From Alphaproteobacteria bacterium (GTDB lineage: Bacteria > Pseudomonadota > Alphaproteobacteria > CAAGCB01 > CAG-977), in contig CAAGEK010000034.1 of NCBI GenBank assembly GCA_900768845.1, positions 1-60,307 of the forward strand: 60,307 nt of DNA, written 5' to 3'. This document shows, one piece after another, positions 53,365 to 60,307 of the stretch. The notes beneath the pieces are model-generated. The model searched no databases and had not been told where the DNA came from. It saw nothing but the letters and a program-made list of their open reading frames with translations. The position numbers and the translations under genes are program-made. Numbering within the stretch: position 1 is the first letter of the stretch; the number at the start of each line of letters is the position of its first letter.

Positions 53365-54264
53365 ATGGCTTCAAAAGAATATAAACTGGTTCATAACAGA
53401 CCCGAGCGTAAAAAGAAAAAAGCCAAGGGAGCCCGTCCGCAAAACGGAAACGAAACCCGCCAGCAAAAGGGAAACAGCGGACAGGGAGCTTTCAAACCGC
53501 AGGGGCGTTACAATCAGGATCAGCGGGCGGGAAATTTCTCGTTTGATACGATTCACGGGCTGAAGCTGAAAGAAGTCGAATATACGGTTCCCCCCATCGC
53601 CGAACGCAAGGCGAAACGTGCGGCTTTCAACGGCGGGCGCGACAAGGACGGCAATTTGATCGGCGGCGGCGCACGCGCCATTTTCCTGCAAATGCTGGCC
53701 AAAGACCATGAAAAGGAATTGGTGGAAAAGCTGGGGCTGACAGAGCGCGATTTGGACGGGATGCGTCACGGGTACACGCCCAACGGCTTTAACGTTCACC
53801 ATAAACTTTCCCTGCACGGCGGCGGCAAAAACGAAATCGGCAATTTCATTCTGACGCCGTTGTACCCGCACGACCAGTTCCATCATGACGTCATTGATCC
53901 GCAAATCGCCGGCATTCGCGAAGGCGAAACCCGCAAGATTTTGATTCCGTGGACGGACGAGATGATTTACGATCCGAAGAAGTACGGTTTCTACAAAGAA
54001 AATCAGCCCGTACATCCGAATTATGCGTCGTGTGTCAATGCCGCGAACTATCCGAAGCTGTATAAAGCCGAACATATCAGCGTTGAAAAACGTCAAAAGG
54101 ATATGGCTTCGTTCTATGCTGAACTGGACGCCAAAAAAGCGGCGAAAGAAGCCGCGGCCGGAAAACCCGCCGAACAGGACTCCGGTAAGAAGGGCAAGGG
54201 CGGCAAGAAACACCGGATTACAGCCCGTGTCATGGATGCGTTGAAAGGCAAGCGCACGCGTTAA
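53365..54264 (+). CDS. HNH/LHH-type nuclease-like protein, copy 1
   Basis: 299 residues. The N-terminal 55 residues are very basic and low-complexity (ERKKKKAKGARPQNGNE). A shared motif SFDTIHGLKLKEVE (59-72) follows, then a helical part, then the core FNVHHKLSLHGGGKNEIGNFILTPLYPHDQFHH with His145, His146, His151, Asn160, His169, His173 and His174. This matches the beta-beta-alpha metal nuclease pattern of HNH/WHH/LHH toxins. The C-terminal tail is again Lys-rich. No signal peptide or immunity gene seen. AAAAGGA eight bases before the ATG sets the start. Tandem paralogue next. Confidence 0.65.
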   Translation: MASKEYKLVHNRPERKKKKAKGARPQNGNETRQQKGNSGQGAFKPQGRYNQDQRAGNFSFDTIHGLKLKEVEYTVPPIAERKAKRAAFNGGRDKDGNLIGGGARAIFLQMLAKDHEKELVEKLGLTERDLDGMRHGYTPNGFNVHHKLSLHGGGKNEIGNFILTPLYPHDQFHHDVIDPQIAGIREGETRKILIPWTDEMIYDPKKYGFYKENQPVHPNYASCVNAANYPKLYKAEHISVEKRQKDMASFYAELDAKKAAKEAAAGKPAEQDSGKKGKGGKKHRITARVMDALKGKRTR

Positions 54265-54282
54265 TGTTTCGGGAGAAACGCA

Positions 54283-55134
54283 ATGAGCGATAAGAAAAAG
54301 GAGTACGAACAGCGCAAACGGCCTGTCATTGAACGCCCCGCCGGCTGGATTCCGCCGAATAAAAGGCCTCAGACACCGAAACCGCGTTATGTCCGCCCCG
54401 AATTTTCTTTTGACACGATTCACGGCTTGCCCTTGAAGGAAGTCGAGTGCGTTGCTCCGGACAAAGAAGAAAAAGTGGCGCGTCGCAAAGAGTTCGACGG
54501 AGAATTCAGCACAGACGGAACGACTCTGGTTAAAGAGGGGATGCGCGCAAAATTCTTGAAGCATCTGGCAAACAATTTCGCTCCGGTGCTTAAAGAGAAT
54601 TTGGGCTTGACGGATAAAGAGATTTCAGAAATGGCTTCTCGCGGTCGCGTGCCGAAAGGATTTAACGTCCATCATAAACTGCCTTTGCACGTCGGCGGAA
54701 AAAACGAACTGGGCAATTTGATTTTGATTCCCCTGATGCCGCATGACCAGTTGCACCATGATGTTTTGGATCAGCAAATCGCCAATATGAAGCCGGGGGA
54801 ACACCGCACGATTTTGTTGCCGGCTTCGGACGAGATGATTTACGATCCGAAAAAATTCGGCTATACGCGTGATAATCGTCAAGTGGAACCGAATTACGAA
54901 ACGAAGGTGCAAGCGGGGAATTATTCCAACAATTACCTGCCCGAGCATATTGCCGAAATCCGTTCCCGTCAGAAAGAAGAGGAACAGGTTGCCAAACAGG
55001 TTTCCCTGTTTTCAAAATTAAAACAAATTTCCCTTGCTCTGCCGGCGAATGCTCCCGAACCGCGGGCGGCGGCAACGCCTCCCGCGCCGGAACGGCAGGC
55101 TTTGGTGAATAAAATGACGGATCGCAACCGTTGA
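54283..55134 (+). CDS. HNH/LHH-type nuclease-like protein, copy 2
   Basis: 283 residues, paralogous to the gene 18 bases upstream. Basic N-terminus, SFDTIHGLPLKEVE (42-55), then FNVHHKLPLHVGGKNELGNLILIPLMPHDQLHH with His130, His131, His136, Asn145, His154, His158 and His159: all candidate catalytic and metal residues are kept. It also shares DEMIYDPKKFGY with copy 1. The C-terminal tails differ. Preserved catalytic residues in both copies argue for retained activity. Possibly DNA or RNA processing or a toxin; no direct evidence. Confidence 0.65.
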   Translation: MSDKKKEYEQRKRPVIERPAGWIPPNKRPQTPKPRYVRPEFSFDTIHGLPLKEVECVAPDKEEKVARRKEFDGEFSTDGTTLVKEGMRAKFLKHLANNFAPVLKENLGLTDKEISEMASRGRVPKGFNVHHKLPLHVGGKNELGNLILIPLMPHDQLHHDVLDQQIANMKPGEHRTILLPASDEMIYDPKKFGYTRDNRQVEPNYETKVQAGNYSNNYLPEHIAEIRSRQKEEEQVAKQVSLFSKLKQISLALPANAPEPRAAATPPAPERQALVNKMTDRNR

Positions 55135-55140
55135 ATTTAA

Positions 55141-55165
55141 ACCCGACGCTTTCGTCGGGTTTTTT
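55141..55165 (+). terminator. Terminator of the nuclease-like pair
   Basis: ACCCGACGCTTTCGTCGGGT stem and T run, seven bases past the stop codon. Confidence 0.88.
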
Positions 55166-55690
55166 ATTTCCCGAAAACCCCGCGCCAAGCACGGGAAAGC
55201 TTATAGCGATGTAGAAAAAAACTCCTTAGGTACGCTCAGGGTGCGATCCGGCAACGGTAAATATCCCATGGTTTTTGCGCCGAAAAGTGTTTTATGGAGA
55301 AAGACGCGACAAGATAGGGAAGATAGCGAGCTGTCTTATGAGCATATGCCGGCGGAGATGCCGCCGAAAATGAGTGTATCGAGCTTTGCAGACTTTCTAA
55401 AAGGGAAAAGCGGTTTGCTGATTTACGAGCGTTTGAGCAACATATTGCAACAGAGAATTTTGGAGCAAGGGGGACTATCAGCGGAAAAGAATGCCTGTAA
55501 AATAGCAGGATGCATACAGAATCAGTTGAAAGAAGACGCTCTGTCAGATCAGCTGACGTCAGACCTGTTCACCTCGTTTACGGGTATCAAGTAAAAAATA
55601 CACCTGCCTGAGCGTTGCAAGTCGTAAGCGTCATTGGCGGCATGAGGGCGACTCCTGTCGTGTAAAGAACCACCCGCCGGTCGCAGAGGG
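55166..55690 (+). mobile_element. Decayed IS200-type element, copy F
   Basis: Left end CCCCGCGCCAAGC at 55178, 12 bases past a host terminator T run. The left hairpin arm ACTCCTTAGGT is present but its partner is deleted, with the A/D-type junction (GGCAACGGTAAATATCCCATGG). The right end keeps only the first arm of the hairpin (CCACCCGCCGG near 55671). Copy G follows directly. Confidence 0.8.
55241..55594 (+). pseudogene. tnpA: IS200-type transposase remnant (copy F)
   Basis: An open frame of 117 codons that is an internally deleted TnpA: YPMVFAPKSVLWRK, then SYEHMPAEMPPKMSVSSF, ADFLKGKSGLLIYERL, KNACKIAGCIQNQLKED, and the terminal DQLTSDLFTSFTGIK. Where an active enzyme has H-u-H this reads Y-E-H, and the catalytic Tyr (EYI) is Cys (GCI). 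The open frame is therefore not evidence of activity. Confidence 0.85.
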
Positions 55691-55714
55691 ATCTGTTTGT
55701 GTTCCGATACCGGA

Positions 55715-56115
55715 CAGACGGCAACGGGGAGAATTTTGCAAAAAGAACTTCTCAAGCAAGTTCGGATTGCGGTCTTCCCCCCGAAACCAAGGGTGAATGA
55801 TGTAAAACGCATCCGGTGTCGCGTCGAAATAGCCGGACTTTGAAAACAATTCGGTTGCGAAGGGACGGGTTCGGAATATCGTTGAAAATGAGTGTGGCGG
55901 CTTTTGCGCGATTTCCGAATGGGGTTGATGCTTTGCAAGCAAAGGGTATCAGCTTGATACGACCTGAAAGAATGTCGAAAAGACAGCGGGAAATCAGCTG
56001 ACACGGAAGCATTCCGCACCGTTTAAGGGGGACAAGTGGCAAAATGCATCTGCCGGAGCGTTGCAGGCTGTAAGCGTATCCGGTAGCATGAGGGTGACGC
56101 CCGCTCCCCCCGTAT
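55715..56115 (+). mobile_element. Highly decayed IS200-type remnant, copy G
   Basis: Ordered similarity to copy C: AAGTTCGGATTGCGGTCT (55757), GGTGAATGATGTAAAA (55790, the start-codon region), GTTGAAAATGAGTGTGGCGG (55880), GGGGGACAAGTGGCAAAATGC, TGCCGGAGCGTTGC (56050), and GGTAGCATGAGGGTGACGCCC. No frame survives. The start region is kept as in copies B and C, unlike neighbouring copy F. Confidence 0.6.
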
Positions 56116-56834
56116 TTTTATGTATTTTTTCCTTTTTTGAAAGCCGGCGGCGGAATTTTGAGAGTTTTAAAAGGGAATGCGGCCGTCGTTGCAAAAGCGG
56201 ATTAAAGGCCTGAATAATCTCAAGCGCGTGAAAAAAGTCGAAAGATTTCAAACGGACGGCCGCGTGATGCAAAAAATTATCACCGGTTCGCTGTGTTTAT
56301 GTTTTGCGCCCGCGCATCTGGGATGCGTTTTTTGCCTGATGTTCCGTTTGATGCGGGGAAGGGGATTTTTAAAGCGAGGGCGAATATTTTCCGAAAGAGG
56401 CTCTCTTTTTTCCGGAAGTTTTTTCCAATTCATTGAACTAAGCCTTGCCTTTAGCCTGCAGATGTCCGGCGAATCCGCATCCTGCCGGCGGGCGTTCAAC
56501 GATTCGAGCGATACTTTTCTCTCTTGATGTTGAAAATGATGCCCCGCTCATTTCACCGGATTTTACGCCTTTTGCAATCTTACGGGCGTTCTTGGTTACG
56601 GCAGTGTCCGGAATTTCCTGTCGGATCTCTCTTCGTCGCTTTCAAGTGCAGGAGGCTCCTTGTTTCTGTCGGCGAATGCAGTTCCTTCCGGTTCTGTTAT
56701 CGCTCTCTTTTTCGGTCTTGCAGTGTTTCTGAGCGTGGAAGACATACATCTTAAATTTCTTTCGTTGCCGGATCATAACCCGCCGTTATCCGGAGAATTT
56801 TTCGTAATTTCCCTTGGAAAGGGAATCTCGGATT
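56116..56834. other. Gene-free stretch
   Basis: About 700 bases without a convincing gene. Several frames are open for 80-116 codons but show atypical composition and no family likeness. GCAATCTTACGGGCGTTCTT at 56574-56593 matches, on the minus strand, the KNARKIA part of the IS200 remnants, so this may be another worn fragment. No RNA gene seen. Confidence 0.45.
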
Positions 56835-56862
56835 ACAAAAAAGAGCCTTTTTCAGGCTCTTT
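56835..56862 (-). terminator. Terminator of the M23 peptidase gene
   Basis: Minus-strand AAAAGAGCC-TGAAAAA-GGCTCTTTT stem followed by U, five bases after the stop codon. Confidence 0.83.
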
Positions 56863-56866
56863 TCGC

Positions 56867-58552
56867 TTAGCTTTTTTTCTTGTTTTTTGTCGCTCTCGCC
56901 GCTGTCTTCCTGTGGGAGCGGTTTGAGGGGCGCGCTTTCTTTTTGACTTTTTCCGGCCCCTGATACGCCGCTCTGCGGGCTTCCGGTAAAGCTTCGGCTT
57001 TGGCAATCATAACCGTGTCGCCCAATAAATCCGCTCTGATTTTGTCCCGAGCGGCGTAAAAACGGCGCAATTCGTTGTTGGAAAGCATCTTTTGAGCGGT
57101 TGTCTTTTGCGTCAACGGATCGATTCGCTGGTTGTTTTTATACAATTCCCAATGCAAATGAGGTCCCGTCGACCGTCCCGTGTTGCCGACATAACCGATG
57201 ATCTCGCCGGCTTTGACCCTTTTTCCGACGCGCATGGAATCGGCGATTCTGGCCATATGCGCATACGCCGACGAATATTCGGAATTGTGTTTGATGCGCA
57301 GGTATTGACCGTATGATCCCAACTTGCCGGCTTTGACAACCGTTCCTTCTCCGGGGGCGCGGATGGGCGTATCGATCGGCGCGCCGAAATCGGCTCCCCA
57401 ATGCATTGTCGAATATCCCAAAATGGGATGCTTTCTCATTCCGAACTTGGACGTTTGGCGGGGTTTTTTCAAAGGGTGCATGACGAACAGCTTGCGGGCG
57501 ATTTTTCCCGTTTCGTCATAATAATCCGGCCTGTTTTCCGAATCGACGTACAAATAGCGTTCGTAAACTTTTTTGCGCAAGGTAAGGGACGCGTAAAGCA
57601 GTTCCCCGTTTCCGGTCGGTTGCCCCGCCATATTGTACTCTTTTTTAAAAACGGCGGTGAAGGAGTCGCCTTTTCTCAAATCGCGTTCAAAATCCACAGG
57701 CCCGTCAAACGCCCAAATAATCTGATGAATGACATTTGTCGGTACGCCCGCGTTTTGCGCCCCGACGATGAAAGGCCCGTTGATGACCGATTCGGCATAT
57801 TCTGTTTTCAATTCCACTTCAGGCTTTTTCATGGAAGATTCAAAATATTCGTCATCGGTCGCCGTTGCCGTGTAACGGAACCCTTTGCGGTCTTCCACCG
57901 TTACGGAGAGCAGGGAGGATTCTCCGGTTTCGGAAGTCAGCGTCCCTATTTCGATTTTATCGCCGACTTGAATCCGTTTCAGCTCAAGGACTTCTTCCAA
58001 AGCGACGGAGACTTTATAAATTTCCCGATTCGTCAAGCCCCCCTTTTTCAGGATGTAGGCCAAACTTTCTTTAGGCTTCATTTCATAAGACGCCACTTTA
58101 TCCGGTATGACTTCCCTGATTTCCGCGATTTCCGCGTTCGCAGACGTTTGGAGGGGGTTTTCCGCTTCCAAAGGCAGACTGACGCCGGCGAACGGGGTCA
58201 GGGTCTGTTCTTCCGCCGCCCTTTCGCGAATCAGCTCGGCCGTGTGAAGCTCTTCCACTTCGGATGAATTGAAATAAGACGTCGCCAGCAATACGCATAC
58301 CGCACCGGCCAATCCGCCGGCTAAAAAGGTTCTGAACGTTTTGAGTCTGGCTTTTGCAGAGGCGGAGGCGAAAGGAAAAGCATGGGAAAAGTCTGCGCCG
58401 TTTTCCTCTGCATTAAAACCGTCTTCGGCTAAATCGGCGGCTTTTTTACCGATTTTCTCCCATATTCCGGCGAACGACGAAGCAATGCCGTCTTTGCGGG
58501 GGATCGGGTGTCCGTTCAAGGAAGAGGAAGCCGTTTCGTTTAAATCGCTCAT
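56867..58552 (-). CDS. M23-family murein endopeptidase (MepM-like)
   Basis: 561 residues. One transmembrane helix (about 74-92) anchors it in the inner membrane. A periplasmic LysM/OapA-like region (about 150-215) has YILKKGGLTNREIYKVSVAL and IQVGDKIEIG. The LytM catalytic domain (about 365-480) has HWGADFGAP (His384, Asp388) and HLHWELY (His465, His467), the full zinc site. Cuts peptide crosslinks in peptidoglycan. The Lys/Arg-rich tail (KKKARPSNRSHRKTAARATK) is unusual and may bind the wall. ATG at 58552 is chosen because the upstream codons are out of character. Confidence 0.92.
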   Translation of the reverse strand: MSDLNETASSSLNGHPIPRKDGIASSFAGIWEKIGKKAADLAEDGFNAEENGADFSHAFPFASASAKARLKTFRTFLAGGLAGAVCVLLATSYFNSSEVEELHTAELIRERAAEEQTLTPFAGVSLPLEAENPLQTSANAEIAEIREVIPDKVASYEMKPKESLAYILKKGGLTNREIYKVSVALEEVLELKRIQVGDKIEIGTLTSETGESSLLSVTVEDRKGFRYTATATDDEYFESSMKKPEVELKTEYAESVINGPFIVGAQNAGVPTNVIHQIIWAFDGPVDFERDLRKGDSFTAVFKKEYNMAGQPTGNGELLYASLTLRKKVYERYLYVDSENRPDYYDETGKIARKLFVMHPLKKPRQTSKFGMRKHPILGYSTMHWGADFGAPIDTPIRAPGEGTVVKAGKLGSYGQYLRIKHNSEYSSAYAHMARIADSMRVGKRVKAGEIIGYVGNTGRSTGPHLHWELYKNNQRIDPLTQKTTAQKMLSNNELRRFYAARDKIRADLLGDTVMIAKAEALPEARRAAYQGPEKVKKKARPSNRSHRKTAARATKNKKKS

Positions 58553-58622
58553 TTGAAAAAACCTTGTTTCGGGGAAGTCCGGAATTCTGTCGGGACGATA
58601 GCGCATAAAAGCTAAAAGAAGT

Positions 58623-59432
58623 TTAACGAATCGGGCGCAAACTTAATTCATACAAGGCAATTGCCGCCGCATTCGATACGTTCAGGCTTTCAACGCGTTC
58701 CGATATGGGCAGGCTTACCGTGTAATCGCAGTTTTCCGCCGTCAGACGCCGCAAGCCGAAGCCTTCGGATCCCATAATCAATGCGATTTTCGGCGGTAAG
58801 TCGGCTTCGCGAAGGGTTTGTTTCGCCCTCCCGTCCATTCCGACGCACCAAAATCCCGCATCTTTCAAACTTTTGATGGCTCTGGTCAGGTTGGAAACCG
58901 TAATCAGGGGGATCAGCTCCAGACATCCCGATGCGGATTTTGCCAGCGTTCCCGTCGCTTCGGGGGCGTTCCTGTCGGTGATGACGACGGCCGAAGCGTT
59001 GAACGCCGCGGCGGAACGCATGATTGCGCCGACGTTGTGCGGATCGGTTACCTGATCCAGTATGATGACGACGGCGTTGTCCGGAAAATCGATTTCTGAA
59101 ATGTCTTTGTCCGGCAGGGGGGTGAAGAGGGCGGCTATTCCCTGATGGACGCTCCCTTTCGGCAGTACGGCGTCCAGATCGGCACGCGTAACCGTTTGAA
59201 CGGCGACGGATTCCGGCAGAATATCCGCCAGTTCCGCGGCCGTTTCCTTTGTCGCCATCAACCTTAACAGCTTTCGATCCGGATTTTTCAAGGCGGCCGT
59301 GACGGGATGGCAACCGTAAAGCCAAACTTCTCCGGAACGGGAGGGGGGAAGAAAGGCGGGCTGTTTTCCTGCAGACCGCTTTTCGGGGTGTTGCGCGGCG
59401 AATCCGCGACGTGACGGGGAATGTTTCGACAT
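58623..59432 (-). CDS. rlmB: 23S rRNA (guanosine-2'-O-)-methyltransferase RlmB
   Basis: 269 residues. N-terminal L30e-like substrate domain (LYGCHPVTAALKN) and C-terminal SpoU knot with DQVTDPHNVGAIMRSAAAF, ALIMGSEGFGLRRL and LPISERVESLNVSNAAAIALYEL. Methylates G2251 of 23S rRNA (E. coli numbering). The basic N-terminal 25 residues are variable. Divergent from the tRNA-tuf operon, as is common in Alphaproteobacteria. Confidence 0.94.
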   Translation of the reverse strand: MSKHSPSRRGFAAQHPEKRSAGKQPAFLPPSRSGEVWLYGCHPVTAALKNPDRKLLRLMATKETAAELADILPESVAVQTVTRADLDAVLPKGSVHQGIAALFTPLPDKDISEIDFPDNAVVIILDQVTDPHNVGAIMRSAAAFNASAVVITDRNAPEATGTLAKSASGCLELIPLITVSNLTRAIKSLKDAGFWCVGMDGRAKQTLREADLPPKIALIMGSEGFGLRRLTAENCDYTVSLPISERVESLNVSNAAAIALYELSLRPIR

Positions 59433-59524
59433 CGAAAGAATCCGTAACCATATATACTAAAGTCTGTGATGACAAAGTTTTACCACATTTTGCTTGGAGA
59501 AAAACATTTATTTTTATTTTTATG

Positions 59525-59555
59525 TTGACAAAGTCCCCTGAAATCACCTATTTCT
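59525..59555 (+). promoter_or_regulatory. Likely promoter of the tRNA-Tyr/tRNA-Gly/tuf operon
   Basis: TTGACA at 59525-59530 and a T/A-rich -10 region (CCTATTTC, about 59547-59554), 30 bases upstream of tRNA-Tyr. The -10 hexamer is imperfect. Confidence 0.55.
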
Positions 59556-59584
59556 TCGTTACGCCGAGTTTTCAGGCGTCGGTC

Positions 59585-59670
59585 GGATGGGTGGCCGAGT
59601 GGTTAATGGCAACAGACTGTAAATCTGTCGACGTGAGTCTACGCTAGTTCGAATCTAGCCCCATCCACCA
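59585..59670 (+). tRNA. tRNA-Tyr (anticodon GTA)
   Basis: 86 bases including CCA. GGATGGG/CCCATCC acceptor stem, long variable arm (GACGTGAGTC), anticodon loop CTGTAAA giving GTA, T arm CTAGTTCGAATCTAG. Class II tRNA as expected for bacterial Tyr. Confidence 0.96.
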
Positions 59671-59674
59671 CTTT

Positions 59675-59748
59675 GCGGGTGTAGCTCAATGGTAGAGCAG
59701 AAGCCTTCCAAGCTTACTACGAGGGTTCGATTCCCTTCACCCGCTCCA
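59675..59748 (+). tRNA. tRNA-Gly (anticodon TCC)
   Basis: 74 bases including CCA. Acceptor GCGGGTG/CACCCGC, D arm GCTCAATGGTAGAGC, anticodon loop CTTCCAA giving TCC, T arm GAGGGTTCGATTCCCTT. Four bases after tRNA-Tyr. Its 3' tail is copied twice downstream. Confidence 0.96.
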
Positions 59749-60040
59749 GTTTTTGGTTCGTTTCCGCTCTTGAGGAGTGAAGGGAAGCGAACCTGAAGAG
59801 AGGGTTCGGTAACCGCAAGGTTACGACACGAGGAGCGTAGCGACGGAGTGGTCCGCAAGGACGAGCGAAGCGAGCATCCCCTTCACCCGCTCCGGTTTTT
59901 GGTTCGTTTCCGCTCTTGAGGAGTGAAGGGAGGCGAACCTGAAGAGAGGGTTCGGTAACCGCAAGGTTACGACACGGGGAGTGTAGCGACGGAGTGGTTC
60001 GTAAGGACGAGCGAAGCGAGCATCCCTTTCACCCGCTCTG
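59738..60040 (+). repeat. 146-bp tandem repeat carrying the tRNA-Gly 3' end
   Basis: CACCCGCTCC of the tRNA-Gly tail begins at 59738 and recurs at 59884 and (as CACCCGCTCT) at 60030, so the period is exactly 146 twice. The two units differ at only about nine positions. Each unit has inverted repeats (GGTTCG...CGAACC around 59755-59793 and GTAACC-GCAA-GGTTAC near 59811) and a GAGCGAAGCGAG segment. It lies between tRNA-Gly and tuf, inside the presumed operon. No coding frame. Confidence 0.9.
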
Positions 60041-60131
60041 AAATCCGGTTCCTTTTCTTTGCCGGCGGCAAAGAGGGGTGAGCCTCTAGCAGAGGGGGCG
60101 GTCGTTCCGCATCTCCGAGCTTAAAGTTAGC

Positions 60132-60158
60132 GAGCCTGCCGGTTTCGGGAGGCTCTTT
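60132..60158 (+). terminator. Weak terminator or attenuator before tuf
   Basis: GAGCCT-GCCGGTTTCGGG-AGGCTC stem followed by four T. It could end part of the tRNA transcripts and reduce read-through into tuf. Confidence 0.55.
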
Positions 60159-60190
60159 TGTAATAACGGTTTACAGTCAGGGTAAATTAA

Positions 60191-60307
60191 ATGGCGAAAG
60201 AGAAATTTTCGAGAACGAAACCGCACTGCAACATAGGTACGGTAGGACACGTTGACCACGGTAAGACGACGCTGACGGCGGCGATCACGAAGGTATTGGC
60301 GGAGAAA
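60191..60307 (+). CDS. tuf: Elongation factor Tu (5' end only)
   Basis: First 39 codons: MAKEKFSRTKPHCNIGTV, then the G1 P-loop GHVDHGKTTLTAAIT. The rest lies beyond the window. EF-Tu delivers aminoacyl-tRNA to the ribosome. The order tRNA-Tyr, tRNA-Gly, tuf is the conserved tufB-type arrangement; E. coli has tRNA-Thr directly before tufB, but here no tRNA-Thr is seen. Its place is taken by the 146-bp repeats. Confidence 0.97.
   Translation, partial: MAKEKFSRTKPHCNIGTVGHVDHGKTTLTAAITKVLAEK

Noticed and set aside
56177..56926. Several open frames of 76-116 codons
   Set aside because: They overlap one another in different frames, show no domain pattern and lie in decayed mobile DNA.
57401..58267. 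A 288-codon plus-strand open frame
   Set aside because: Antisense to the M23 peptidase gene, with atypical Phe/Arg-rich composition.
59738..60040. A CRISPR array
   Set aside because: Two long 146-bp near-identical units without spacers; the repeat includes a tRNA tail. No cas genes.
60041..60190. A tRNA-Thr gene before tuf
   Set aside because: No cloverleaf with matching acceptor and T stems can be drawn there, although this is the expected place.

Overview
The window looks like chromosomal DNA of an alphaproteobacterium. The clearest marker is the block ruvC-ruvA-ruvB-ybgC-tolQRAB-pal-cpoB-tilS-ftsH-folP-glmM, an arrangement typical of that class. A 6S RNA between zapA and a 5-formyltetrahydrofolate cyclo-ligase gene, the alphaproteobacterial-type serC and the efp/epmA pair agree with this. 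Placement in an uncultured, possibly gut-associated lineage is only an inference, from the anaerobe-like Mrp protein, the type IV pilin-like gene and the many small decayed insertion sequences.

Layout. 1-5.1 kb: a pilin-like gene, a cluster of decayed IS200-type elements, a possible secreted protein and a membrane-tethered class III nucleotide cyclase. 5.2-12.1 kb: rpmE, then a minus-strand series efp, an inositol-monophosphatase-like gene, a periplasmic OmpA-like protein and a MotA/TolQ-like plus MotB-like pair; epmA, whose product modifies EF-P, diverges from efp. 12.2-15.7 kb: a coiled-coil gene, zapA, 6S RNA, folate cyclo-ligase, a YmdB-type phosphoesterase and yebC. 15.7-30.4 kb: the recombination, cell-envelope and essential housekeeping block ending with serC. 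30.4-41.1 kb: accessory DNA with IS200 remnants, a 1685-residue protein carrying two HExxH modules and two degenerate copies of them, a HAD phosphatase, glycerate kinase, an outer-membrane-like protein, a lipopolysaccharide-kinase-like protein and a pentapeptide-repeat protein. 41.1-48.5 kb: pyk, an aldose-epimerase-like gene, sfsA, map, radC, a VirB8-like gene, a candidate small RNA and tRNA-Val. 48.7-56.9 kb: mrp, two tandem DHH phosphoesterases, a small lipoprotein, pyridoxal kinase, two tandem HNH-type nuclease-like genes and more IS200 remnants. 56.9-60.3 kb: an M23 endopeptidase, rlmB, tRNA-Tyr, tRNA-Gly, a 146-bp tandem repeat that copies the tRNA-Gly tail, and the first 39 codons of tuf.

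The most distinctive signal is a family of about eight short IS200-derived elements. None keeps a convincing HUH catalytic motif. Two sets of copies share deletion junctions, which suggests they moved as non-autonomous elements. All six better-preserved copies lie directly behind a different host intrinsic terminator, in the direction of transcription. The other strong candidates for new biology are the quadruplicated metallopeptidase-like protein, the tandem nuclease-like pair and the tRNA-tail repeats in front of tuf.
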